Below, piece by piece: positions 21,490 through 32,974 of a stretch of DNA of 64,000 bases. Numbering within the stretch: the stretch's first letter is position 1; each line of letters begins with the position of its first letter. The stretch comes from Tenrec ecaudatus (lineage: Eukaryota; Chordata; Mammalia; Afrosoricida; Tenrecidae). The stretch covers positions 143,626,025-143,690,024 of the forward strand of contig NC_134539.1 in NCBI RefSeq assembly GCF_050624435.1, given 5' to 3'. The translations under genes and the position numbers were made by a program. The notes under the pieces are model-generated. The model did not search any database and was not told where the DNA came from. It saw nothing but the letters and a program-made list of their open reading frames with translations.

Positions 21490-24400
21490 GACCCTTCTCT
21501 GTGTCCACTTCCCCTCTGACACAGCGGCTGGAGTGGGCTCACTGTCACTGTAAGATGAAGACAAGTTCTCCCTGACAGAACTCGGTGTCGCCAGGCCCTG
21601 GTGGCAGTCATGTTCAAATACATTTTATTCGGACCAAACCTGCGCATGCTTGAATGGAACCCATCCTCAATCTTGCCACTTGCCCTCTTGCTTTTGTGAG
21701 CCCACTGGGTCACGCCACCTTTGTTGCAGGCGGCGGGGGGGGGGGGGGGCAGTTTATCTATTTCACTGGCCCTGTGCTTTTTCTCCAGCCACAAGCCCCT
21801 CCTGAAAACACATCCCAAAGAAAGCCAGAAAAAGTCTTGCCGTACTTCTTCTAAGGAGCATTCTGGGTGCACTTCTTCCAAGACAGATCTGGTCTGTCTT
21901 TTGGCCGTCTGTGGAGATACTAAATATCTTTCCTAACACCCTGACCCAAAGACATCGATGCGCCTCACTGTCCAGCTTCCGTATGCACCTAAGGTGATTG
22001 AAGGCAAGCATGGCTTGAGCGAGGCCCACTTAGTCCTCAAAGTGATGTCTTGACTCAACACCTTCAAGACGTCTTGTGTGCCCGGTTTGTCCAATGAAAT
22101 ACCTTGTTTGATTTGTTGGCTAGTACGTTCTTTCTAGGTGCTGATTGTGGATCTAACGAAAATGAAATCTTGGACATCAATCTTTTTTTCCATTTAGCAT
22201 GATGTTGCTTATTGGCCCGATTGTGAGGGATTTTATTTTCTTGAGGCTAAAGTGTGATCCATACTGCAGGCTTAGCCTTTCATCGTCTTCAGGAGGTGCT
22301 TCAAGTCCTCTTTGCTTTCAGCAAGCAAGGTTTGATTATCCGCATAGAACAAGTTTTTATTATTTTATTTTTAAAATCATTTTATTGGGGTTCATACAGC
22401 TCTTATGACAATCTATCCATTGTATCAAGCACATTTGTACATTTGTTGCCAGCATCATTTTCAAAACCTTGTCTTTCAACTTGAGCCCTTGGTATCACCT
22501 TCTCATTTTCCCCTCTGCCCCCACCCTCCCTCCCTCATGAACCTTTGATAATTTATCACTTTTTTTCATGTCTTACACTGATAGCTGTCTCCCTTCACCC
22601 ACTTTTCTGTTGTGCAACCCCCTGGGAGGGAGGTTATAGGCCATTGTGATCAGTTCCCCCTCTCTCCCCCCACCTTCCCCTTATTGGTCCTGCGGTTTAT
22701 CTGTCCTGGATTCCCTGTGGTTCCAGTTCTTATCTGTACCTGTGTACATGCTCTGGCCTAGCCGGATTTTTAAGGTAGAATTTAGGTCATGATAGTGGGG
22801 GGAATGAAACATTAAAGAACTAGAGGTAAGTTGTGTGTTTCATCGGTGCTATACTGCACCTTGACCGTCTCATCTCTTCCTTGTGACCCTTCTGTGAGGG
22901 GATGCCCAATTGTCTACAGATGGGCTTTGTGTCTCCACTCCACGCCCACCCCACACCCACCCCACATTCACATTGGGTATGCTTTTGTTCTGGGTCTTAG
23001 ATGCCTGATACCTGATCCCATCAACACCTCATGATCACACAGACTGGTGTGCTTCTTCCATGTGGGCTTTGTTGCCTCTCAGCTAGATGGCCGCTTGCTT
23101 ATCTTCAAGCCTTTAAGACTCCAGGCGCTATATCTTTTGATAGCCAGACACCATCAGCTTTCTTCACCCCATTTGTTTATGCACCCATTTGTCTTCAGGG
23201 AAGGTGAGCATCACAGAATGCCAGGTTATTAGAACAAAGTGTTCTTGCATTGAGGGAGTACTTGAGTGGAGGCCCGATGTCCATCTGCTACCTTAATACT
23301 AAATCTATAAATATATGTACATAGGTCTATTTCCCTGTCATTTATAAATATATTTACATATGTACATGCCTGCATTTAGACCTCTATAAATGCCCCTTGC
23401 CTCCTAGCTCTTTCCTCTATTTCCTTTTACATCGCCCTTGATCAAGCCCTACCAGGCCTCGCCATCAATTTTGGATCACTTGTTGTTCCTTGCCCCTGGA
23501 TTTGTTAACACCACTTCCTTTCCCCCCTCTCCCCCTCTCCCATGTCCCCCTGGAACCGTTGGTCCCATTGTTTTCTCCTCCGGATTATTTATCCCGACTA
23601 TCTTATCTAGATAGACATGCAGAGATAATAATATGTACAAAAACAAGACAGAGCAAAACAAAGCAACAAAAGAAAACAAAACCAACAACAACAACAAAAA
23701 TTAAGAAAAGCCTATACATAGTTTCAGGTCTGTTTGTTGACCTGTAGGAATTATTTCCAATTCAGTCTGCTGGGGTGCCATGCCCTGGCCCCACGGTCTA
23801 TTTTTGGTATTCTCTTCTGGGGGGACTTCGTTACTCTGCTCCCCTTGCTGTTCTGTTGCACACGCTTAGCATTTCAACGAGGCGTGGTGGGGTCAGATCA
23901 GACACAATCCCCACACCGTGTCTCCAGTGTTGTCCCCAATAGCACTACGGGTCAGTGAGGGACGTCCTGTCTTGTGGTGGGACGGCCCTGTGATCCTTCC
24001 TCTCTGAGCAGGGATATCGTCCTCAGGGCTTGGTGGGCCAGCTGACCTCATCGATGATATCTCTGCTTGCATGTCCTTGTCTAAATCTGGCTAGAATTTT
24101 GGGCAGTTCTCTGTCAACGTTCTGCTGCAACTGTTTCTGAGGCATCTTTAGCAAAACTTTGTGTGTGATATTAATGATAATTTGATAGCATCTGCCTGCT
24201 AGTGGAATGAACACACATATAGTGAGGTGGCTGTCTTCCAAATCTCTTGGAATAGATCAGTGAACACTTCCAGAGTTCCATCTGTTTGTTGAAACACCTC
24301 CATTCTTATTCCCTCGATCCCAGGAGCCTCGTTTTTCCACCAGTGCCTCCAGTATAGCCTGGATGTCTTCCTCCAGTACCATCCATTCTGATCATGTGCT

Positions 24401-24830
24401 ACCTCCTAAGATAGTTGACTGTCAACCCATTCTTTTTGCTACAGGGACTCTACTCCCTTCGTCTTCTTTTCACGCTTTTGGTGTTGTTCAATTTTGAGGC
24501 CAGCGAATCCTTCAGTATTGAAACTTGAGGCTAAATTTTTCTTTCTTCAGTTCATCCAGTTAACAAACGCCGAGCAGTTCTTCCCCTGTGGTTTTCTAAT
24601 TCCACGTCTTGTGCACATTTCATTATAATACTTTACTTTGTCTTCTCACGTTGCCCTTGGAAACCTTTCATTCTTGTCACTAACCGTATCGTTTCTCCCA
24701 TTTGCTTTAGCTACTCTAAGAATAAATTTCAGAGTCTCTTCTGACATCCATTTTAGTGTCTAATGAATACATTTCTTTAATTAGTACTCCATTTCACTTC
24801 TTCCCACCAGGATATTACTAAAGAAAGCTT
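21490..24830 (-). mobile_element. RTE-clade LINE, antisense, split by an L1 3' region
   Basis: Left arm (about 21490-22350): 3' markers such as 'aaggagcattctgggtgcac' and 'ttccaagacagatctggtc', then 'gatgttgcttattggcccg' and 'cttcaggaggtgcttcaagt'. Right arm (about 24031-24830): 'gatatctctgcttgcatgtc', 'tcagtattgaaacttgaggc' and 'ttcatccagttaac'. The arms are separated by the 1.7-kb L1 3' region at 22354-24030. A 15-base G run lies at 21735-21749. Confidence 0.8.
22354..24030 (-). mobile_element. L1-type 3' region, antisense, long copy
   Basis: Begins 'aaaatcattttattggggtt' and runs through the pyrimidine tract, the 'gatggccgcttgcttatc' module (a single copy here) and 'aatatatttacatatgtaca'. 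It continues through 'ccttgatcaagccctaccag' and 'ggaaccgttggtcccattg' to an A/C-rich block (about 23640-23705) and the 'tctgctggggtgccatgcc' block. One of the longer representatives of the family here; it sits inside an RTE. Confidence 0.85.
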
Positions 24831-24837
24831 GAAATGC

Positions 24838-24892
24838 GCACACACACACACGCACACACACAGCACACACACGCACACGCACACACTGAAAA
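24838..24892. repeat. (CA)n microsatellite
   Basis: An interrupted CA dinucleotide tract with a few CG units. Confidence 0.95.
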
Positions 24893-25087
24893 GGAAAGCA
24901 ATAAAGTTACAGGTAGCGACAGATGGTCAGATCCATCTCAGCCTTCCCCAGGCCAATTTGAAACTACAGAAATTTGACAATGGCGCCATCTAATGGATGA
25001 TCACAAAACAACAAAATGTATTTTTCTTTTCTCTTTTTTCCCCCCAATTTCTTTAAAATTTTGTACGATATCAGCTGCCGTTTCTCT

Positions 25088-25305
25088 TAAAAGGAGCCCT
25101 AGTGGTATAGCAGGCTGTGCTCTAGTGAGCTGCTAACCACAGTGTTCATAGTTCAAACCCACCAGCCGCTCTGTGGGGAAAAGATGAGGCTGTATACTCC
25201 GGCAAAGAGTCTCAGAAGCTGGAAGAGGGCAGGTCTGCTCGGTGTTACAGGATCACTAGACGTCGGATTAATTTAATGGCAGTGAGGTTTATTTTGTTTC
25301 CGTTT
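25088..25305 (+). mobile_element. AfroSINE, sense
   Basis: Starts 'aaggagccctagtggtatag' and includes 'gttcaaacccaccagccgctc' and 'aaagatgaggctgtatactcc'. It ends near 'atggcagtgaggtttattttg', a nearly full-length form. Confidence 0.9.
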
Positions 25306-25481
25306 CTCCTAGACACCCTTTATTAGATTGGGAAACTCCCATTGCGTATTTCAGCTCTAAATTGTTATTTTCTAAATGAACGCACTCAATATGAAGGGGG
25401 AGGGGAATCTGTAAGCTAGAAGTATGTGAAATCTAACTGTTTTCCCTCACTCCCTCCACATAAAATAAATGAAACAGAGCA

Positions 25482-25665
25482 GTCCTGGCGATGCAGTAGG
25501 TTCTGAGTCGGACAGCTAACCACAGGGCCACCAGATGTTCCATGAGAAAAAAAAATGAGGTTTTCAGATCCTATAAAGTTACAGTCTCAAAACCCAAAGA
25601 GGAAGTTCTACTCCGTGCTAGAGGGTCACTATGATACAGAACTGACCTGATGGCACTGTGTGAGA
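25482..25665 (+). mobile_element. AfroSINE, sense
   Basis: Diverged full-length copy: 'gcagtcctggcgatgcagtag', 'acagctaaccacagggccacc', 'aagttacagtctcaaaaccc', 'gaggaagttctactccgtgc', ending 'ctgatggcactgtg'. Confidence 0.85.
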
Positions 25666-26118
25666 AAGATACGCACTGTTACACTTCTTTGTGTGTATTA
25701 TAGACTTTTATTAATAAATGGTGTGTTACATATTTTCTGCAACATGGTTTTTGTTGTGGCTGTTGTTTTGCACTTTTGCCCATCACAAAATATATTTCCA
25801 TTTGAATACCTGGGAGGGATGATGGTCAAGATGATCAAATAAAGTTGAAGCTTGAACAACACAGGTTTGACCTGTGCAGGCCCCGTGGTACGTAGGTGTC
25901 CTCTCTGTGTTGTTGCATGAGCTCCGGCGTTGGGAATGTCTGCCTACACCATGGTATGGCCTTCCAGAGGCTCAGCAGCACAGGGCATTGTTAAGTGGGT
26001 ACTCACAAGACTTGTGTGTGAAATCCATGTACACGTGGGCCTTTGCAAATCAAACCTGTGTTGTCCAAAGGTCAATCATAAATTACATGTGGATTTTCAA
26101 CTACATGGAACATTGGAA
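25666..26118. other. unclassified non-coding DNA
   Basis: Nothing recognised. An imperfect inverted relationship exists between 'gcttgaacaacacaggtttgacctg' (about 25850) and 'caaatcaaacctgtgttgtccaaag' (about 26045), which suggests an old palindromic repeat. No gene seen. Confidence 0.4.
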
Positions 26119-26124
26119 GTTGTG

Positions 26125-26905
26125 TTAGACGGGGTTCTCTAGAGAAACAAAACCAGGACACTTACACACACACACACACACAGATAGATAGATACAGCAC
26201 AAAGAAATAGAACAGCTAATTTTTCCACACAGTAGTACAGAGGGCTCAGTTCAACTCACTTCTGTGGAACAGTTAATATACTGGAAGTCCTTCAACTCAC
26301 GAGGGCTGCTGGGTCCAAGGTCAAGGCAGCAGACAGCTGTCTTCCCTTGGGCAATGCAGGCAGTCTGGCCACAGACAGCAAACAGCAGGGGGGGTCACCA
26401 ACAGTCAGCAGTTCAGGTGCTTAACAAAGCAGGCCCGGATGGGATATCGAACTCAAGCAATGCAAGATGACAGGATCCAAAAGCTTCAAGCTCAAGCAAT
26501 ATACCGTATACACTTGAGTATAAGCTGACCCAAATATCAGTCAAGGCACCTAATTTTACCACAAAAAACGGCATAAAAATGTGCTGGAAAACTCAGCTTA
26601 TACACGAATATATAAGGTATAAATCAGGAGGGTGGAGAAGCAGGTCTCGAAGGAACCTCAAGCTCTAGCAAACATGATCCAGGGGTTGGCTGTCCCACAG
26701 GCAGTGTAGTCCACATGTTGAGGCAGAGAACCAGCTAAAGCAGCTACACGCTGGTCTGATCACCAGAGAGCAAGCGAGAGAGGGGTGGGGCTTGCCAAGC
26801 TATTGATCTCTTTGCCCTCCAATCAAACTGTGACCTTATTAATCCCACATGTTCCTATTGGCCAGGTTGGCACAATAAACCTACCTCTCACAGAGGTCCT
26901 AACCC
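26125..26905 (-). mobile_element. LTR-like repeat containing a CA/GATA tract and a MITE
   Basis: Starts 'tgtgttagacggggttctctagagaaacaaaacc', a form common at the ends of MaLR-like LTRs read in reverse. A (CA)n plus (GATA)n tract (26162-26194) follows. The right part from 26632 ('gaagcaggtctcgaaggaacc') closely parallels 58474-58735. Ends near 'aataaacctacctctcaca'. A 114-bp palindromic MITE is nested at 26504-26617. Confidence 0.6.
26504..26617. mobile_element. short palindromic MITE
   Basis: The left terminus ccgtatacacttgagtataa is nearly an inverted repeat of the right terminus (reverse complement ccttatatattcgtgtataa). The terminal inverted repeats are about 24 bp with a few mismatches. 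The flanks share ata/tata, consistent with a TA-type target site as in Tc1/mariner-like MITEs. The interior 'ggcacctaattttaccacaa' is AT-rich and non-coding. Confidence 0.75.
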
Positions 26906-27780
26906 TTTGCTCAAGAGTCAACTCCATTCTATCCGGACCTTATACAACCTAGATCAGAGAAACCAAGTGAAACAGGTACAGATGACAACTCTGGAACCCA
27001 GAGCTTTTACGGACAAAATAAAGAAGTAGATCAAATATCAATTAGAGAAATAGACTGGGTTGACTATAGAAACAAATCCAGTGACAGTCGTATGTGTGTG
27101 AGAGAGCAATTGTATGTCAAGAAAACAGTCCAGGAACAAGTCCATAAGTCTCCCTTCAGACTCATACAAAATGCAGGGAGGTCACAAGCCAATTCATATA
27201 TCCCCGAGTAACTTTTGAAAATCATTTAGTGTCAGTAGATGGTCTTTTGTAATTTCAAGTCTCTGTGGTGGTCTGACGGTAGTCCTGTCCATCACTGCTG
27301 CTAAGTTTGTATAAGGGCTCGTTGTCTGGATCTTGTCCAGCACAATGACCTACGACAGCCACTACCATGTCTTGAAATAGAGCAGAGTCTTTATGCCACT
27401 AGCTGGGCTACCGAGAAACTTAAGCTGTTTCCCCTCATAGCAGCCCGGAGCGGACTTCTCAGTCCATCTTTAAAGGCCAAAAGCTCACGGATCACCTGTG
27501 TAGGACCCAAGCAAGCGCGGACAGAAGCAGAGAGCAACACTTATGGAGTAATTTTAACGTCAAAAGGAACAAATGAGCATTGCAAGGTACATCTATTATT
27601 AAAAAAGATACAAAACCAAAATTGGTGATAACACCCTGGTTAGCATGAGATTAATTACCCCATTCAGATTACAACATCAAAAGGAACAATACTGAAAAAT
27701 AATCAAAAGAAACGATACATTGAAGAACAGTCTAAAGTAATTATAATGTCCGGAACCTGGGAACAGGAGAGTACATTCTA
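26906..27780. other. unclassified, possibly retroviral flank
   Basis: No gene recognised. It lies downstream, in minus-strand terms, of the retroviral reverse transcriptase segment and may include degraded pol or LTR sequence, but I see no motif that proves it. Confidence 0.35.
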
Positions 27781-28059
27781 AAATCAATCACCAGCAGGGA
27801 ATTTCCCATAAGGGGATGGGGAGTGGGCAGGTCAACCAGCAGCTAACAAAAACGGAGTTCCTTTTGCTAGTCTGCCTCAACCAACCCTGCCTGAGATGGC
27901 TTCTCTCGTGTGGGTATACGCTTTTTTTGTTGTTTGTTTTTTTGGGTATACGCTTTTGTAGTGTTTCTTTATTAGGCACTGCTATTAAGGTATCATCCAT
28001 GTAGTGGATGATATATGCCTCTGGAAAACACCCCCTGACTGGTTCTGAAAATACCTATA

Positions 28060-28178
28060 AAAACTGACCCCGAGAATGATGAGGGTAACGAATGTACAAA
28101 TGTGCTTTATACAAATGATGCATGGATGGATTGTGATAAGAGTTGGATGAGCCCCCAATAAAATGATTTGAAAAATAA
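28060..28178 (+). mobile_element. L1 3'-terminal fragment inside the ERV
   Basis: About 120 bp: 'gagaatgatgagggtaacga', 'gatggattgtgataagagtt', ending 'gcccccaataaaatgattt' and an A-rich tail. It separates the YMDD region from the rest of the RT remnant, so it is younger than the ERV. A short AT-rich duplicated palindrome follows at 28180-28226. Confidence 0.88.
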
Positions 28179-28359
28179 AATAAATTGTTATTTTAATGAT
28201 TTAAATTGTTATTTTAAATCATTCAAAAAAACTGACCCAATTTGACACTATTCATCATGACCCAAGCTAGTGTTTTCATTTGAAGTCTCCTTGTTGGGGA
28301 CCTATTGTTTAACTCAGGGACAATGAATGCAAATTTATCATGGTCAGCAGGATCTAAAT

Positions 28360-28530
28360 CAGCAGTTCTTAATCTGTGGGTCTCCACCCCTTTGGGGGTC
28401 ACCCGATTCATCACAGTAACAAAATGACAGTGATGAAGTAGCAACAAAAATAATGTTATGGTTGGGGGGTCACCACCACAGAAGGAACTATATGAAAGGG
28501 TCACGGCACTAGGAAGGTTGAGAACCTCGG
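28360..28530 (+). mobile_element. SPIN-type hAT MITE inside the ERV
   Basis: From 'cagcagttcttaatctgtgg' to 'gttgagaacctcgg'. The flanking 8-mers atctaaat (28352-28359) and atctaagc (28531-28538) match at 6 of 8 positions and fit the TCTAgA-like core preferred by SPIN. The RT remnant continues on both sides, so SPIN arrived after the retrovirus. Confidence 0.9.
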
Positions 28531-30159
28531 ATCTAAGCGGATAATGTAAAAACAGCCTTTCAGATGGATGATTATCAGCGCCCACCCCGTTGGGAGCATG
28601 CCAGGTGAGGGAAGGTCTGGTTGGAGGGTCCCCATGGGCTGTATGACCGAATTTGCGGCTCTCGGGTCTCTGAGCATAAGCCATATTCCAGATCTCTTCT
28701 TAATAACAAATACAGGAGAATTCCAAGGGCTAAGAGCTTCTTCAATGTGACCTCTTAGGAGCTCTTGAACTAATACCTGCACCGCCTGCGATTTCTCTGT
28801 ATTAAGGGACCATTGTTCTATCCACACTGGGTCATTTGACTTCCTAGGTCAGTTAATAGGCATGTGCCTCAGGACAGCAACCCACCCCCGCTAAAAATGT
28901 GAACATCCTAGGTTATGGCTGTCTCTTTTGGAAATAACCTCTGTTGGAGAAAAGTCTCTTTAGTCATTTTCTCTGAGGCTTTTTTCCTTTACACCCCATA
29001 TTCCTCAATATATTCTGAGCTGTGGAATTTAGGCTCTCCCCCATGCCCCATTGCTGCAATAAATCCCTACCCCATAACTTCATTGGGGTAAATATTACTA
29101 CAGGCTTAATTACTTCGGGCCCCATACACTGTAGGATCTTTCCACTTTGCCATATTTTCTCTTGACTAACTTCTCCAACCCCTTCCACCTTAAAACTAGA
29201 AGCATACAGCGGCCAAGCCTTGGGCCATTGTTGAATCTAAAAGTCCTGAAACCCTCTTTCCTTTGATCATTCATTCCATTGAGGGGCTTTCTTGTTTATC
29301 CTTAACAGCATTCCAAAATTCTCCATGACTACCTTGATCCCTCAGGCACCCTTTCCCAGCAAAGTTTGTTTTGTCAATAGGGATATAAGGAAGTAAAAGC
29401 AACTGCCCTATGGGATCGTCCTTTTTTGTAACCCCGAGAATTTCAGCTTTAATCATAGCTCTAAGTTCTCCTTCATAATCTTGGCTAACAGGTTCAGTAA
29501 CAATTTGAACCCCTTGAGAATTTAGGCTCGATTTTCCTAAGAACAGTCCTACTGCTGGCAGGGGTCCCCAAACATTGGTTTTGAACTATTTTGGGGGGTC
29601 CTCCTGGGACCAGTTGGACTCCTTCTTGGCTGGTTAAATTGGCTGTGTTCCTTCTGGTGGCTGGACTCCGTGGTAAGACTGGAGGCTTGGGACCTTGTGT
29701 GGCTGCTTGGAGTAAAACCACATTGGCTGGCTCTGTTGGGTGGGGCTCTGCCATGCCCTGCTCCCTGTTTCCCTGCTGGGCTGGGCTGACTGAGAGAGCC
29801 CTTCCTTGCTGATTTTCGAACCACATTGGCTTACCCAGTGGGTCCCTTTTTTGTGTCGGTGACAAAGTCTGGTTCATGAGCCACTCCTAGTTATTTGCAT
29901 TGTTGGCACTCTATGAAAAAGTCAGACTTTGCAGAAGTTAAAACATTTTCCCTTTGGTTTAATTTCCCAACTTTCCTTTTCGGCTGTTTCTCAACTTTGA
30001 AAGCAAAGGTGGTTTCTGGCTGTTTGATCCTGCTTCTTATCTTGAAGATAAACCTCTACTAAAGCTTTATTGCCTTGAGTTTCAGGGGTGGTGCAGAGGC
30101 TTTGGCCAAAAGGTTTGTTTAGGGTTGAAACCAGACCTTCCAGTGTCTTTTTTTTTTCC

Positions 30160-30612
30160 TTTGGGAGGGTGAGTGAGTGAGTGAGTGAGTTAGTGAGAGA
30201 GTGAGTGAGTGAGTGAGTGAGTGAGTGAGTGAGTGAGTGAGTGAGTGAATGAGAGAGTTAGGGAGTTAGTTGGAGGTCCAGTTAGTGGGAGGGTGAGTGA
30301 GTGAGTTAGGGAGTTAGTGGGAGGGTGAGTTAGTGAGAGAGTGAGTGAGTTGAGTGAGTGAGTGAGTGAGTTAGGGAGTTAGTGGGAGGGTGAGTGTGTG
30401 AGTGAGTTAGTGAGAGAGTGAGTGAGTGAGTGAGGGAGAGAATGAGTGAGAGAGTGAGTGAGACAGTGAGAGAGTGAGTGAGACAGTGAGAGAGTGAGTG
30501 AGTGAGTGAATGAGAGAGTGAGTGAGTGAGTGAGTGAGAGTGAATGAGTGAGTGAGACAGTGAGAGAGTGAGTGAGTGAGTGAGTGAGTGAGTGAGTGAG
30601 TGAGTGAGTGAG
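30160..30612. repeat. (GAGT)n microsatellite, about 450 bp
   Basis: A very long interrupted tetranucleotide tract (GTGA/GAGT units with GAGA, TTAGTG and GGGAG interruptions) inside the gag-like part of the ERV. Uninterrupted blocks occur at about 30196-30247 and 30571-30612. Confidence 0.97.
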
Positions 30613-31499
30613 TCTCCAGTTTCTTCTAATACTTCCCCATACTCATCCTGCTTTGGTAAATTCAGACAGCAGGAAAGTGGAGCTTACCCTGAGGACAGGG
30701 CCCAATCTCTGACAACGGCCTTTGAAGCCCTGACACCACGATGGATGGCAGCTCGGATGGCATTGTTACCGAGTTCTAACTGCCCACGAAACGGAAAACT
30801 CCCCAGCTACTCCCTCCCCGCAGACGGGGGCTATAACACTCTCCACCTCTCCCCTGGGCAGTGTGACTTCGCAGGATGCTCCCTTCCCGTTCTCTGCTCT
30901 CTCTTCCCTCCAGGGAGCTCTGAAAGAAACCTCTGAAACGGTTTTCTACCTTTGCCTTCTTTCTTCCTCTGTCTGCAGAGGATCTAAAGCTACTGTAACT
31001 CATGTCCACTGAGCCCAGGTATTCCCCCCTTCTCTGTGAGCTTTCTTTAAATTTGTAAGAACCGTTTCCCGTCACTAGATCTAAAGTTCTTTTTTCAGGG
31101 AACCCCGGATTGTACTAGTTCACCACCTGTAGGAAACCTTGGTATCTTTCTTTTTGTGATTGCGACACCCTGTCATTTCAACAAGTGGCTGAACATAAGA
31201 GAGTAGGTTTTAGACTCAGACACACTTTTCCTTTGCCCCATGACCCTGTTCTAGATCTACCAATCGCCCAACCGAATTCTCACTTCAAAATAATTCTCCC
31301 CTAGCCTTGCCGGGATTGCGAAGCCGCTGTACAGGATTCTGTTACCTCTTCCATCAAGCTTCCCCTGGGGTCTGATTTGTAACCCAGACAGATTAACTTG
31401 AGAGCAGGGAAAGGCATTACAGAATAAAGGGGGAGGTTACCACAGAATGATGAGCCCATCATGGCGGCCACCCGGGATTGCCGTTTCTTCTGCACGGCC

Positions 31500-31915
31500 T
31501 GAGTGGATTCAAATTGGGCCGCCTTTTGGTTACCGCTGCACCTTACTCAGTGCATTACCAGGGATCCTTAGAAAAGCCCAGAGAACGCAGGCGCATGATT
31601 GAGGTGGGCACTGCCGTGGACCACCGGGTCTTGATAGCACTGTCACCCCTGCGGAGGGAAAGAAAGCCTCCCAGTATTGTCACGAGAAACATATGCTCAT
31701 CGGCTCCCATCTCCCACTGGCTGGGGGCTACCCCAGCTCCCAAACCACCCACCACTGTTGAGTGGACTACAGCGCATAGAGACCATATAGGATGGAGCAG
31801 AACTAGTCCCTAGGGGGGTTGAGACAACATCTTCAGGAGAGGGATGGCAGGTTCGAACATCTGACCTGTTGGTTAGTAATCCATTACTTAGCCCACTGGA
31901 CATCAGGGCTCCTTG
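31500..31915 (-). mobile_element. AfroSINE and related fragments, antisense
   Basis: A clear antisense AfroSINE occupies about 31745-31915 ('accatataggatggagcagaac', 'caggttcgaacatctgacc', ending 'catcagggctcctt'). The stretch 31500-31580 resembles another antisense SINE end ('gcattaccagggatcctta'). 31590-31740 may be RTE-related, as in 51510-51700. Confidence 0.7.
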
Positions 31916-32704
31916 CCACTTGCTGAGGAAATGTAAATTGTCTCCCTCCCCCCAACTTCTAGACTGCGCCTGTGGGCATTCCAAGCAGGTTCCTCTAAGT
32001 GTCTCCCCTCCTGGCACTCATAATCCCAAGAAAGGCCACATTTCTTTGTACCTTCAAGCCTCGGCACTGCCAGCCACTATCATTTTCACCATTTCTGTAG
32101 GTACACTGGCTTCCTCGTTACCTGAAAGAAGAGCCTTCCTAAGAAAACTCACATAGGCCTAAATGACATGAAGCCAAAGCAGTTACCATTCATTTATATG
32201 AGAAAATTTTGTGAGCATTCCCAGACTCCAAAATTAATCTTGCCTACTCATACCAAATATCATATAAAACCAAAGCTAGTATTAACATATAAAAGCAGGA
32301 ATGAGATAGATGATACACACACAGTGTATATAAAGTAGAAATTATGCATGCTTAGCATAGTTCCCCAGCTGCCTGCAAAACAAAAAGATAGCTCATGATT
32401 TGCCTTTTTTCCCCCCATAAAAACAAAAGTCCTTCTTGGCTTTGTTTCAATCAGTCATCACAGATACTGATGTGGGTTCTTTGTGGAAGTGAAAGGGTGT
32501 GAATGGAGCTTTAAGCTAACAGAACAAGCCTGCCTAATGGTTTCTCATGGGGCTTGTAGCTTGCGCTTTCCTGGGGATTTACAGAGTGGAGCACTTGCCC
32601 CTAGGGTTGTCAGCATTTGATTTCTTCTTCTGTGAAGTAACTGTCTGAAGCTCTTGCCTGTCTTTCTACTAGAATTTGGGGGTTTTTGTGGTTTTTGTAG
32701 CGAT
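31916..32704. other. unclassified non-coding DNA
   Basis: AT-rich, with no recognised repeat and no gene. If the candidate terminal exon on the minus strand (32975-33195) is real, this region lies just beyond its poly(A) signal. Confidence 0.4.
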
Positions 32705-32727
32705 TCTCTTACTCCTTAGCTTTGTTT

Positions 32728-32733
32728 TTTATT
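32728..32733 (-). promoter_or_regulatory. AATAAA poly(A) signal for the candidate exon
   Basis: A minus-strand AATAAA about 240 nt downstream of the candidate stop codon. It is a hexamer only and lies in a T-rich run, so chance occurrence is quite possible. Confidence 0.3.
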
Positions 32734-32765
32734 GCCTTAGTGGGACCTCGTTATGAAAAGAGTTC

Positions 32766-32789
32766 CTGTGTGTGTGTGTGTGTGTGTGA
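32766..32789. repeat. (TG)n microsatellite
   Basis: A short uninterrupted TG tract. Confidence 0.95.
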
Positions 32790-32974
32790 TGTCCAGAACA
32801 AGAACGCTTTCCTTAAGGGAGGTCACAGAAGTATGAGCTCGTACTGTTAACTTTTCAAAGTCATTCGAGGTCTACACTCACATACAAATGCTTGTGTGTG
32901 TGACGGGCAGTTGGGATCCTGTGCCTTGTCTTTCCAGTGAGCACCACTGCTGACGAAGCTACCACCCGTTTCCA

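Larger units (their letters stand above)
27785..31480 (-). mobile_element. degraded class II (betaretrovirus-like) ERV, gag-pro-pol remnants
   Basis: An old endogenous retrovirus lies on the minus strand. RT sequence is readable in pieces. The segment at 28827-28540 includes a HIEEALSPWNSPVFVIK stretch and LPSPGMLPTG. A second piece at 28350-28230 follows after a SPIN insertion, and the YMDD active-site codons are at 28003-27992. Upstream, 29188-28964 contains WGRDLLQQWG, typical of the end of betaretroviral protease. 29877-29494 is proline/glutamine-rich, gag-pro-like. Further gag-like sequence is split by the GAGT microsatellite. Stops, frameshifts and insertions make it non-functional. No flanking LTR was paired to it. 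Confidence 0.75.

Noticed and set aside
21735-21749. 15-base G run as a regulatory G-quadruplex
   Set aside because: It lies within degraded RTE sequence, homopolymer length is often unreliable in assemblies, and no gene is nearby.
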